DNA of 23,004 nt. Origin: JBGTLA01 sp041744375. Its GTDB lineage: Bacteria; Actinomycetota; Acidimicrobiia; Spongiisociales; ZC4RG35. The stretch is from assembly GCA_041744375.1 (NCBI GenBank), contig JBGTLA010000123.1, forward strand, positions 1 to 23,004, written 5' to 3'. Below, piece after piece: positions 15,183 through 22,434 of this stretch (positions within the stretch are counted from its first letter, which is position 1; each line of letters starts with the position of its first letter). The position numbers and the translations under genes are program-made. Under the pieces are notes generated by a model. The model did no database searches. It saw only the letters and a list, made by a program, of their open reading frames with translations, and was not told the origin of the DNA.

Positions 15183-15188
15183 AGATTA
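15183..15188 (-). promoter_or_regulatory. Putative -10 box TAATCT, leaderless start of nitroreductase
   Basis: On the minus strand TAATCT ends 6 bases before the ATG at 15176. It is the closest of the set to the classical TATAAT consensus. Confidence 0.5.
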
Positions 15189-15241
15189 GGTCTCCTGTGG
15201 CGATGGGTGTTGTCAGCCTCCCCTGCTCGCGACAACGGGAA

Positions 15242-15344
15242 TCAGAGGGCGCGCAAGTAGGCTCGTGCGTGTTGGCCCCTGCCAGCCACAACGCTCGGTG
15301 TTGAGCAGAAATCTCAGCACGATGGCTCACCCATTCACGCGGTC
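15242..15344 (-). repeat. Dispersed about 105-bp intergenic repeat, copy C
   Basis: On the minus strand this copy begins GACCGCGTGAATGGGTGAGC and shares CATCGTGCTG, GATTTCT, CGTTGTGGCTGG, CGCACGAGC and GCGCCCTCTGA with copy A. AGCCA and TGGCT are kept as a possible stem. Its GTG-started short frame encodes VLRFLLNTERCGW, close to VLRFLLSTRRCGW in copy A. It occupies part of the 286-base gap between the nitroreductase start and the beta-lactamase-like gene end, reading toward the nitroreductase. Confidence 0.75.
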
Positions 15345-15350
15345 TTCCCC

Positions 15351-15382
15351 CAGGAGGGGGATTTCTTCTACCCCCTCTCCTG
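15351..15382. terminator. GC-rich hairpin beside repeat copy C
   Basis: CAGGAGGGGG pairs with CCCC-T-CTCCTG (one bulged base) across an A/T-rich loop of about 11 bases. On the minus strand it lies downstream of the beta-lactamase-like gene and just upstream of repeat copy C, so it may terminate that gene's transcript. Confidence 0.45.
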
Positions 15383-15420
15383 CGATCCGCTCAAGCGGGA
15401 CAAGCCGGTGGCCTGTCAGG

Positions 15421-15462
15421 GCCGGAAGGGCAGACTTCGCCAGAAGGAAATCCGCTTCCGGC
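15421..15462 (-). terminator. Hairpin directly after the beta-lactamase-like stop
   Basis: GCCGGAAG and CTTCCGGC (8 bp, perfect) flank a 26-base interior that itself contains CTTC-TGGC-GAAG. The stem starts immediately after the TGA on the minus strand. No U tract follows, so termination is a guess. Confidence 0.35.
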
Positions 15463-16824
15463 TCAGTTGTCGGCGAGGAGGTCGCGCATGGCAGCGAGGA
15501 GAAGTGTGGCCTCGAGTTGATCCAGCTCCTGTTGGGAGTCGACGACGGAACCGGCGAGGAAGAAGCGGCGACCGTCAACGAGCTCGGTGAGCCAGCTCAT
15601 CGCCACCAAACCAGGCTCAGAACCACCCTTGAACCAGACAGTTTCGAAGAGTTCGCCGCGGTCCGGCACCCCCGGGTTGAGGGCGAGGATGTCCGTCACC
15701 GGCCGACCACTGTCGACCAGCCGGACCATGACTCGGCACAGGTCGCTCGGGCTGGCGAACCATCCGATCTCGTCGGGACGGATGGGATGATCGAACTCCG
15801 CCAAAGGCAGATCGGCCGGCGTCAGGTCAGATATCTGGTCGAGGATCTCTCGGCGGCCCTCCTCGTCGGATGCGACCCACTGGTCGGCCAATCCCGCCGC
15901 CGGCCCGATCTTGAGTGCGACCAACTCCAGAGTGTTGAGAAGCGGGACGTTGAGCGCTGGCTCCTCCATCCCCGCCGTTCCCAAGACATCTTCGACAGCA
16001 TCGCGGCCGAGCGCCTCGATGAGATGATCGGTGGCGGTGTTGTCCGAGATCGCAATCATTGCCTCAGCCATCTCCCTGATGGTGAACACCTCCCCCGCCT
16101 CCTCGTTCTGGAGCACCCCGGTCGGCACCGACTTCAGGGATTCGGTGATGACTATGTCGTCGGACCAGTCGAGGGTGCCTGCGTCCACGGCTTCGCTCAC
16201 CGCGGCAAGGACATAGAGCTTGATGATCGACCCGATAGGGGCGCTCTCGTCGGCGTCTCGGGAGAAGATCGGGATACAGGATGAGTCGGAGACCTCCGCT
16301 GCCAGGATGCGCACCATACCCAGAGCGCTCAAGCGGTCGGCACCCGACTCGAGGTCCATGGGTGGATCCTCGAGGGTGGGCGGCTCGGTCGGTTGCAGCA
16401 GGAGCCCCATCATGCGAAACGGGATGACGGTCTCCAATGTGACATGCAGGCGATAGGTCGGTTCCCCAGCCGAAGGGGCCAGAACGACAACGGTGCTCAG
16501 ATCGTCGCGTTCCTCGACCTCCGAGACGAACCAATCATCACCGGTTGCCGAGAGCTGGTCGACCACTGCGACGAAATCTGCATATGGCACGTTGGCGATG
16601 AATTCAGGTGTGAAAGCCGTGACATACGCCGACTCTGTCAACTCGTCCCCGTTGAGAAGTCCCACCACGAAGAGAAGCCTCTCATCGAGTGGGGAGGCTC
16701 CGGTCGAGGTCGTGACCGATGGGCTGGTCCCGTCAACCGTTGACGTCGGCGGAGCCGGTGAGTCGCCGCCCGTGCACGCCACCGTCAGGACGAGGGTCGT
16801 GATGGAAACGAGAAGACGTCTCAT
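15463..16824 (-). CDS. Class A beta-lactamase-like serine hydrolase, two-domain lipoprotein
   Basis: The 453-residue protein starts MRRLLVSITTLVLTVAC, a lipoprotein signal with Cys17, followed by a Ser/Thr/Pro linker. Residues about 45-145 form a separate domain that may be NTF2/isomerase-like. The C-terminal domain has all three class A motifs: SIIK (S199-K202), SDN (260-262) and KGG (399-401). This arrangement recalls clavulanate-cluster ORF12-type proteins, an analogy from architecture only. The protein would sit on the outer face of the membrane. It may hydrolyse beta-lactams, act on esters or only bind. The class A omega-loop ExxxN is not obvious. It is divergent from the crotonase gene. 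Confidence 0.85.
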   Translation of the reverse strand: MRRLLVSITTLVLTVACTGGDSPAPPTSTVDGTSPSVTTSTGASPLDERLLFVVGLLNGDELTESAYVTAFTPEFIANVPYADFVAVVDQLSATGDDWFVSEVEERDDLSTVVVLAPSAGEPTYRLHVTLETVIPFRMMGLLLQPTEPPTLEDPPMDLESGADRLSALGMVRILAAEVSDSSCIPIFSRDADESAPIGSIIKLYVLAAVSEAVDAGTLDWSDDIVITESLKSVPTGVLQNEEAGEVFTIREMAEAMIAISDNTATDHLIEALGRDAVEDVLGTAGMEEPALNVPLLNTLELVALKIGPAAGLADQWVASDEEGRREILDQISDLTPADLPLAEFDHPIRPDEIGWFASPSDLCRVMVRLVDSGRPVTDILALNPGVPDRGELFETVWFKGGSEPGLVAMSWLTELVDGRRFFLAGSVVDSQQELDQLEATLLLAAMRDLLADN

Positions 16825-16978
16825 GAGCCGGGGCGGATCGCGCCCGCTTCGTTTGCGGTGACCACAGGATGGACCCTATCCCCGCCGCCACCCTGGCGAG
16901 AATCGCTCAACGACGGAGTCGGCGATGGCGCGGGTGCGCATGGCCCACGGTTTCGCCAAGCGACCTCAGGAGACGAGA

Positions 16979-16984
16979 TAGGCT
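16979..16984 (+). promoter_or_regulatory. Putative -10 box TAGGCT, leaderless start of crotonase
   Basis: TAGGCT ends 6 bases before the ATG at 16991. An AGGAG at 16968-16972 is too far away (18 bases) to be a good ribosome-binding site for this ATG. Confidence 0.45.
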
Positions 16985-16990
16985 CCCGGC

Positions 16991-17800
16991 ATGGCATATG
17001 TTCATCTGGAGGTCGAGACGAGAACCGGTGTCGGGTGGCTGTGGTTGGCGCGCCCGGAAAAGCACAATGCCCTGAGTGCCGACATGTGGGAGGAGATCCC
17101 TGCGGCCGTCTCTGAGCTGTCTGCTGCCGAAGAGGCACGGGTCATCGTCGTCGCCGGCAAGGGTCCCTCCTTCACGGTCGGCATCGACATCGACATGCTG
17201 AGCTCACTCCAGCCTCCGGGCCGCTCCCAGACGGAGACCAGGATGGCTCTGTACCGGGAGATCAGGCGGCTCCAGGGGACGATGAGCTCGTTCGCCAACA
17301 GCCCCAAACCAGTCATCGCTGCCGTACACGGTTACTGCCTGGGGGCAGGAATCGACCTGATCACAGCTTGTGACATCCGTCTCGCTGCTGTCGACTCGGT
17401 GTTTTCAGTGCGCGAAACCAAACTGGCGCTGGTTGCGGATGTGGGGACTCTGCAACGTTTGCCTGGGATCGTGGGAGTGGGCCACGCCTCCGAGTTGGCG
17501 TTGACGGGCGGCGACATCGACGCGGCTCGGGCGGAGAGGATTGGTCTGGTGAACAGGCTCCATCCCGATACCGCCGCCCTCCATCTGGCCGCTCAGGAGC
17601 TGGGCGAGGAGATCGCGGCGAACTCACCCCTCGCCGTCGCGGGGACCAAGGCCGTCCTGGCGGCGGGAGCGGAGATGACAACCGACCAGGCCCTCGATCA
17701 CGTCGCCTTGTGGAACGCCGCCTTTCTTCATTCCAACGACTTGACCGAGGCCATGGCTGCTTACGCCGAGCGACGACCGCCCCATTTCACGGGCACGTGA
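16991..17800 (+). CDS. Crotonase, delta3,5-delta2,4-dienoyl-CoA isomerase-like
   Basis: The 269-residue protein has the crotonase fold: ARPEKHNALS, then GKGPSFTVGIDIDML for the oxyanion hole, then VHGYCLGAGIDLITACDIR. The stretch RETKLALVADVGTLQRLP is diagnostic for dienoyl-CoA isomerase (ECH1). By manual comparison with the rat enzyme, its catalytic acids D176, E196 and D204 correspond to D122, E142 and D150 here, at the same spacings of 20 and 8. The C-terminal NSPLAVAGTKAVL and VALWNAAFL also fit ECH1. It shifts double bonds so that unsaturated fatty acids with odd-position bonds can enter beta-oxidation. It converges on the TerC gene with a 26-base gap. Confidence 0.9.
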   Translation: MAYVHLEVETRTGVGWLWLARPEKHNALSADMWEEIPAAVSELSAAEEARVIVVAGKGPSFTVGIDIDMLSSLQPPGRSQTETRMALYREIRRLQGTMSSFANSPKPVIAAVHGYCLGAGIDLITACDIRLAAVDSVFSVRETKLALVADVGTLQRLPGIVGVGHASELALTGGDIDAARAERIGLVNRLHPDTAALHLAAQELGEEIAANSPLAVAGTKAVLAAGAEMTTDQALDHVALWNAAFLHSNDLTEAMAAYAERRPPHFTGT

Positions 17801-17826
17801 CCTCGGTCTCGATCGGCGTTCCACCG

Positions 17827-18633
17827 TCAGCGCGAGGGAGGCGCCGGACGGGTGTAGCGACCGACAGCCCCCGTGGCCTCTGCCTGCTTGACGAAGGTGG
17901 CGCGCAACTCCACGGGCTCGGTCGGGTGGCGGCGCCGACGGAGCTTCAGATTGAGAGCCTCGACGAAAACGGCGAAGCCCATGGCGAAATAGATGTATCC
18001 CTTGGGGATGTGCAGTTCCCATCCCTCCGCCACCAGTGCCATCCCGATCAACAGGAGGAAACTGAGAGCCAGCATCTTCACAGTCGGATGCCGGTTGACG
18101 AACTCGCTGATGGCCTTGGCCGACACCAACATCACGACGATGGCAATGACCACCGCGGCGACCATGACGCCAATCTCATCGGCCATGCCCACCGCCGTGA
18201 TGACCGAATCGAGACTGAACACGGCATCGAGGAGAACGATCTGAAAGATGATCACCCCGAATGTGGCTGTGGCGGCAACGGCCGAGGCATGACCCTCGGT
18301 GCCTTCGAGCTTCTCGTGGATCTCGAACGTCGCTTTCCCCAATAGGAAGAGCCCTCCCAAGATGAGGATGACATCGCGTCCCGAGATTTCGTTGGCGAAG
18401 ATCGCAAACCAGGTGTCGGTCAGTCCTATCACCCACGAGATGCCGAGCAGAAGACCGATCCGCATGAACATGGCCATGGTCAGGCCCAGCGTACGAGCCC
18501 GCCCTTGCTGCTCAAGCGGGAGTTTGGCCGCCAAGATCGAGATGAAGACAATGTTGTCGATCCCCAACACCACCTCGAGAGCGGTCAATGTCACGAGGGC
18601 GATCCAGATGTCGGGGTTGGTGAGCCAGTCCAT
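17827..18633 (-). CDS. TerC family integral membrane protein
   Basis: The 268-residue protein starts MDWLTNPDIWIALVTLTALE and has the TerC signature LGIDNIVFISIL near residue 23, with a second acidic motif, LDAVFSLDSVITAVGMADEI, near 140. About seven membrane helices are visible, including MRIGLLLGISWVIGL, VILILGGLFLLG, MVAAVVIAIVVMLVSA and LALSFLLLIGMALVAEGW. The basic C-terminus is cytoplasmic. Family members export metal ions, notably manganese in the Alx/MeeF type, or are linked to tellurite resistance. It follows the histidine kinase by 47 bases on the same strand and may share its transcript. A longer open frame to 19230 overlaps the kinase gene and is discarded. Confidence 0.92.
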   Translation of the reverse strand: MDWLTNPDIWIALVTLTALEVVLGIDNIVFISILAAKLPLEQQGRARTLGLTMAMFMRIGLLLGISWVIGLTDTWFAIFANEISGRDVILILGGLFLLGKATFEIHEKLEGTEGHASAVAATATFGVIIFQIVLLDAVFSLDSVITAVGMADEIGVMVAAVVIAIVVMLVSAKAISEFVNRHPTVKMLALSFLLLIGMALVAEGWELHIPKGYIYFAMGFAVFVEALNLKLRRRRHPTEPVELRATFVKQAEATGAVGRYTRPAPPSR

Positions 18634-18680
18634 GAAGTGAGAGCGTATCCAGCCGATGGCCGGATGAAACGCCGTGGCGG

Positions 18681-20330
18681 TCAGTCGACTCCCGAGCCGA
18701 TCCAGGTTGACGACGCCGCAACCCGGGCTCCGACCTCCCACGGATCGATCTGCTCGGACGACACGACAGCGCCCGCCACTAATCCCTTTGCGTTGAAGAA
18801 GGGGGCGCAGTAGGTGCGGCTGATGATCTCTGACCCGTCCGTTCGCCGCACTCGCAAGAAGAATGGGCCGGTGGACTGTCCCGTGCGGATGGTTTCGGTA
18901 ACTGGCGCGTTGTCGAGGGAGAGTGGAGTACCGTCCAGGAAACGCACGTCGAATGTCTGCTGACTCAAGGCGATGTGGCTCGGCCGCTGATGATCGAAGG
19001 CAATTCCCAGCATCTGCCGTTCGGCTTGGTTGGCATCGACCAGCTGCGGCGGGTCTCCCATGAACACTGACACGGCGATGGGGAAGGCTTCGAGAACGCT
19101 CGATCGGAGCTGCCTCTCGAAGGCGACGTCGGCGGCGAGGGCGGCCCGGTCGGCACCGAAGGCGGCCAAGCGGGCGAGGGCCGTGGCTATCGCCAGCAGT
19201 CGGGGAGAAGGCTGGACCGGGTGGTCCCACCCGACCGCCAGCACCCCGAGAGTGGCTTCCTCACCCGACACGGGAAGGAACAAGGCTGATCGCGCTCCCA
19301 GGAGCTTGGCCCACGCCGCGTCGCACTCGGGCAGCTCGACGACGTGGATGTGGGTGCCGGAGTTCAGCACTTCCTGTACGAGCGGAGTCTCTGTGATCTC
19401 CTCCGAGAGGACCGACCCGAAGCTACCCGCCCGCTGGAGGCTTCCGTCGCGACGTCTCACCACCAAATACCCGGCGGAGGCGCCCAGGAGATCCGAGAAC
19501 ATGTTGTGGAGTCCGGCAACCAGTCGGTCAAGTGACCGGTCGGCCAGAACCTCGGTCATGTCAACCAGCAACCGCGCGCTCGGAGTGAGCGCCGCTTCGT
19601 CGGCGCGGACCGAATGACCGGACTCGAGGGACTGCACCGTCGCCGGCCGGGGTGGCGCTGCGGGTAGTCGCAACACGAATGTGGCGCCGCTTCTTATCGG
19701 TTCGCTGCCCACCACCAGCTCTCCTCCCATCGCCCGCGCCAACTGTCTGCTGACGGACAGACCCATGCCGAGTCCCTTCTCCGACTGAGGTGCCGAGAAG
19801 ACCGCCTCGACGCTCTCGGGAGGCACTCCCGGGCCGTCGTCTGCGACGCTCATCTCCAGGTGGCCATCCCGCAGACCGAATCGGATTTCCACCTCTCCGC
19901 CGGGGGCATAGCGGGCGACGTTCTGCAGGAGATTCGTGACGATGAGAGATACAAGATGGCGGTCCGCCCGGACTACTGCGCTTCGGTCGATGGGAACGAA
20001 GGACCGGCGCGCCACTTCAGGAAGCCCTCCCAGCACCTCCCGCAAGAGCAACGGGAGCTCGACGTCCTCGACACTTGGGTCAAGTTTGCCGTTGGACAGT
20101 CGTGTGGCGAGCAGCAGGTTTTCGACTATGAGCAGCATCCGCTCGGCCTCGCCCTTCCCCATACTGGCGAGCTCACGGGCCTCGGGATCTGTCACCCTGA
20201 CACTCCCGTCCTCGAGCAGAGCGAGGAGCCCCAGCACCGAGGTGAGAGGCGTTCGCAATTCGTGGGCGACAATCGCCAGGAACGAACGGTCGGCGCCGTC
20301 GATTTCGGAGGTGATCGTCTCGTCGTTCAT
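18681..20330 (-). CDS. Soluble histidine kinase with C-terminal GAF and PAS domains
   Basis: From ATG 20330 the protein has 549 residues. The H-box AHELRTPLTSVLG begins at residue 22 with H23. The N-box (NLLQNVARYAPGG, about 133-145), G1 (DDGPGVP) and G2 (GLGMGLSVSRQLARAMGGE) complete the kinase core by residue 225. A GAF-like domain (about 255-395) and a PAS domain (about 410-525) follow, so sensing domains come after the catalytic core, the reverse of the normal order. There is no transmembrane helix or signal peptide, so it acts in the cytosol. No response regulator lies next to it. GTG 20378 would add 16 residues. TerC lies 47 bases downstream. Confidence 0.9.
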   Translation of the reverse strand: MNDETITSEIDGADRSFLAIVAHELRTPLTSVLGLLALLEDGSVRVTDPEARELASMGKGEAERMLLIVENLLLATRLSNGKLDPSVEDVELPLLLREVLGGLPEVARRSFVPIDRSAVVRADRHLVSLIVTNLLQNVARYAPGGEVEIRFGLRDGHLEMSVADDGPGVPPESVEAVFSAPQSEKGLGMGLSVSRQLARAMGGELVVGSEPIRSGATFVLRLPAAPPRPATVQSLESGHSVRADEAALTPSARLLVDMTEVLADRSLDRLVAGLHNMFSDLLGASAGYLVVRRRDGSLQRAGSFGSVLSEEITETPLVQEVLNSGTHIHVVELPECDAAWAKLLGARSALFLPVSGEEATLGVLAVGWDHPVQPSPRLLAIATALARLAAFGADRAALAADVAFERQLRSSVLEAFPIAVSVFMGDPPQLVDANQAERQMLGIAFDHQRPSHIALSQQTFDVRFLDGTPLSLDNAPVTETIRTGQSTGPFFLRVRRTDGSEIISRTYCAPFFNAKGLVAGAVVSSEQIDPWEVGARVAASSTWIGSGVD

Positions 20331-20378
20331 AGACCCATCTAGAGGCGGACGGCACCCTCTCATCGGCCTTTTGACCAC

Positions 20379-20833
20379 CAGACCTGAGGAGCACCTTGGC
20401 TGCGACCCCCCGCTCGAAGCCGCTCTTCACAGGCGGGGGAAGGGTTGTTAACCGCCCAACCGAATGTGGCTTCCATCACACCCGCTGAGTTGCACACCAC
20501 CGTTGCCCGGGACGACACAGGATGTTGCGTTGAAGTCACAATGGCCTGGCCTCGCCGGTGCCCGGCCTCGCCGCCAATGCTCATGACTTGCTGGGTCAGC
20601 CCCGAGGCCCGGCACGACCGTGGGGTACTAGGTGGGCGGCGGACTGGGCTCTCGTTCTCTTGGTACCCCTGGTGTGGCTCTGTCATGGCCTGCCTGGCCC
20701 GTATCCGATCGCAGCGGCGCGGCTCGGGAGAGGCGTGCTTCGCTTCTGGACTCAGGCTGCCCGCCGGGGAACTCAGCTCCGGACGACCCAATCAAGAAAT
20801 TCATTACCGTCGACATTGGTATCGATCCCCCCA
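20379..20833. other. Region without recognisable gene
   Basis: Between the histidine kinase start and the VOC remnant no reading frame shows family motifs or sustained third-position GC bias. A 10-base direct repeat, GGCCTCGCCG, occurs twice within about 30 bases near 20551-20575. The region probably holds the kinase promoter and decayed sequence. Confidence 0.5.
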
Positions 20834-21057
20834 CGCGAGGCGTTGCCCGGCATGCTCGCGAGCGAAGGACACGTCGACGTGCATCGCGTGCCGCAGCGGC
20901 TTCGCAGAGTCCAGCTCCTGCATCCAGACGGTGGATCCGTGGCCGAGCGAGTCGACGGCGTTGTCGTCGGCCATCGGCGCGTAGCCGAGCACCGCCCGCC
21001 AGAAGCCAACGTCGACTGCGTCGGGCTTTCCGCGATGGCCAGTTGCACCTCAGGCAC
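20834..21057 (-). pseudogene. Remnant of a VOC/glyoxalase-like protein, frameshifted and truncated
   Basis: On the minus strand the pieces VPEVQLAIAESP (21057-21022) and, in another frame, AVDVGFWRAVLGYAPMADDN (from about 21019) join if one G is restored after AESP. Then come LGHGSTVWMQELDSAKP and HAMHVDVSFAREHAGQRLA. This is the pattern of VOC domains found alone or fused to pterin dehydratase-like proteins: a beta strand, FWxAVLGY, GxGxxVWxQ, HxDV. After QRLA the homology stops, and a stop codon comes 9 codons later, so the C-terminal part is lost. At least one deletion and one truncation mark it as a dead gene. Confidence 0.65.
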
Positions 21058-21065
21058 GGTGCGAG

Positions 21066-21091
21066 AACCACCCCCAACGTCGGGGGTGGTT
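21066..21091. terminator. Perfect 10-bp hairpin
   Basis: AACCACCCCC and GGGGGTGGTT pair perfectly around the loop AACGTC. Read on either strand it is a strong stem. It lies just upstream of the VOC remnant on the minus strand and 178 bases beyond the 3' end of the GYD gene, so it could be a terminator for the latter's transcript or a relic of the lost neighbour. Confidence 0.5.
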
Positions 21092-21268
21092 GTCGGTGGC
21101 ATCCGGCGAGATCGTTGATGCCGGCGGCCTGATCGGGTTCAGGGTCCCTCTAGCATCGCCCACGCCCGTTGGTGGCCAGCTCATGAGGACTGGGGCCCCA
21201 AGCCCGAGGAATCTCCAACCCCCTACGCCTTGCCGGGAGCTCGCAATGGATTGCGGTCCATGGATGAA

Positions 21269-21550
21269 TTACACCTCGGTTAACAACTGAAGGAAGTCAT
21301 CACGATCCAGCGCGGGCATCGTCTCGGACTTGGCGCCGATCAGATTGCCGATCTTGGCCGAGATCTTCATCGCTGCCCGGTTGTCGGGACACTCGGCCAC
21401 CGACATGAGGTCATAGGCGCCCAAGAGGCCATAGACGGCGAGGATCTCGCAATTCTCCGCTGCGACGATCTGTTGTGCCTTGGCGAAACGCTCGGGGCCG
21501 CCCCCTTCGATGGCGCCGGTGTATTTGAACAAACTCACATACTTGGCCAT
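21269..21550 (-). CDS. GYD domain protein
   Basis: The 93-residue protein starts MAKYVSLFKYTGAIEGGGPE and continues with CEILAVYGLLGAYDLMSVAE, the GYD domain pattern of a strand, a GxYD turn and a second strand in a ferredoxin-like fold. The function of this family is not known. The start is supported by AGGAAGG five bases upstream of the ATG, the clearest Shine-Dalgarno sequence in the window. The gene stands alone between decayed sequences. A 120-bp inverted-repeat element lies 47 bases upstream and may carry or disturb its promoter. Confidence 0.85.
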   Translation of the reverse strand: MAKYVSLFKYTGAIEGGGPERFAKAQQIVAAENCEILAVYGLLGAYDLMSVAECPDNRAAMKISAKIGNLIGAKSETMPALDRDDFLQLLTEV

Positions 21551-21596
21551 GGGATCCTTCCTCTGTTCGTCGACGGCCCTGTCTCTGGGACAGCCT

Positions 21597-21716
21597 CTAG
21601 GCGAGCGTACACACCGGCTCTGCGGCGCGCCTCGCGGAATCGGTATCTCTGCTGACCCTGGACACGGGCGGTTTGACCGCCACGCGAATGGCTGCCGGGA
21701 GCCGTTGCTCGCCTAG
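21597..21716. mobile_element. 120-bp imperfect palindrome with CTAG ends (MITE-like)
   Basis: CTAGGCGAGC (21597-21606) is matched exactly by GCTCGCCTAG (21707-21716). Further in, CGGCTC on the left faces GAGCCG on the right, and GGCGGT-TTG-ACCGCC (21667-21681) forms a hairpin inside. CTAG at each edge could be a target-site duplication. No reading frame inside is convincing. It lies in the 376-base gap between the GYD gene and the next ORF, which otherwise shows nothing recognisable. Confidence 0.45.
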
Positions 21717-21926
21717 TAGGACCGTGTTGAACAATTCGTTCCAGTCGTCGACCCCAGTCCTCGTAGCAGGGGGCTGTGCCGAGCTACTGGACGGGCATCC
21801 ATTGTTATTTGACACGGTCCTAGCCGACCGCCTCCTCTGGAAAAGTCGCCTTCGCCTGGGTCCTCAGCACTGGCAACAGACCGCCACACTCCAAACCAAA
21901 CCATCGAGCGAGTGGGGCGGTCGCCC

Positions 21927-22256
21927 ATGACTGGCCTTCCTGCTCAACACACCGCGGCTGTCAACTTGACTGTCCTTCGTTCCCGCGTCGCATCGCGCCT
22001 GCCGGTGGCGTCCCCATCGTCGGCCTCGGGGACCCACGAGGAACGGCTGGGAGTGTTCGAGGCCTACATAGACGCCGCCGACCAGATTGCCCAGTTCGAG
22101 GTGGCAGACCTCGACGGCGAGGCCGACCGCGACTCACTCCTCTCTCAGATGGTCGTGGGTCAGGTCCTTTTCGGCCAGCTGCTCGCCACCCTGAGCCGTC
22201 TCGCCGAGGAGCACCACAGCACCGCCCGTCTTGGTGGCAGCAACAGCGATGACTGA
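21927..22256 (+). CDS. Hypothetical helical acidic protein
   Basis: I do not recognise this protein. From ATG 21927 it has 109 residues (MTGLPAQHTAAVNL...), with an alternative ATG at 21912. After a Ser/Pro-rich start, residues 40-105 are helix-prone and acidic (FEAYIDAADQIAQFEVADLD, then LLSQMVVGQVLFGQLLATLS). Third-position GC is high through this stretch, which supports real coding. No signal peptide or membrane helix is seen. Its stop overlaps the ATG of the next small frame. The setting next to a tRNA fragment suggests an accessory gene. Confidence 0.5.
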   Translation: MTGLPAQHTAAVNLTVLRSRVASRLPVASPSSASGTHEERLGVFEAYIDAADQIAQFEVADLDGEADRDSLLSQMVVGQVLFGQLLATLSRLAEEHHSTARLGGSNSDD

Positions 22257-22434
22257 ACCTCGCGCGCTCGCCTGCCCGACGATGCCATCACCGACGGGGG
22301 ATCTCCGACGGCTCCAAGTTGATGCCTCGGTCGACCAAGCCGTCGACAACTTGAAGGACCACGGCGCTAGTCGTGGCGGCCGGTTGGCCATCTTGACGCC
22401 ACCGATACAAGCACCCGTGCGATGCGTCCGATGA
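22249..22434 (+). CDS. Small unknown ORF overlapping the previous one
   Basis: The 61-residue frame starts at an ATG inside the end of the preceding ORF (8-base overlap) and reads MTEPRALACP, then LRRLQVDASVDQAVDNLKDH and GGRLAILTPPIQAPVRCVR. The overlap is of the type seen in coupled genes. No family is recognised and the abrupt end suggests a truncated gene. Coding is uncertain. Confidence 0.3.
   Translation: MTEPRALACPTMPSPTGDLRRLQVDASVDQAVDNLKDHGASRGGRLAILTPPIQAPVRCVR

Noticed and set aside
15411..15445. GTCAGGGCCGGAAGG resembles the SRP RNA domain IV apex
   Set aside because: The asymmetric AGCAG side is not formed and the flanks do not build the long SRP stem; the bases are better explained by the hairpin at 15421-15462.
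17827..19230. A 467-residue TerC frame
   Set aside because: The N-terminal half overlaps the histidine kinase gene on the same strand in another frame; TerC begins at MDWLTN, 18633.
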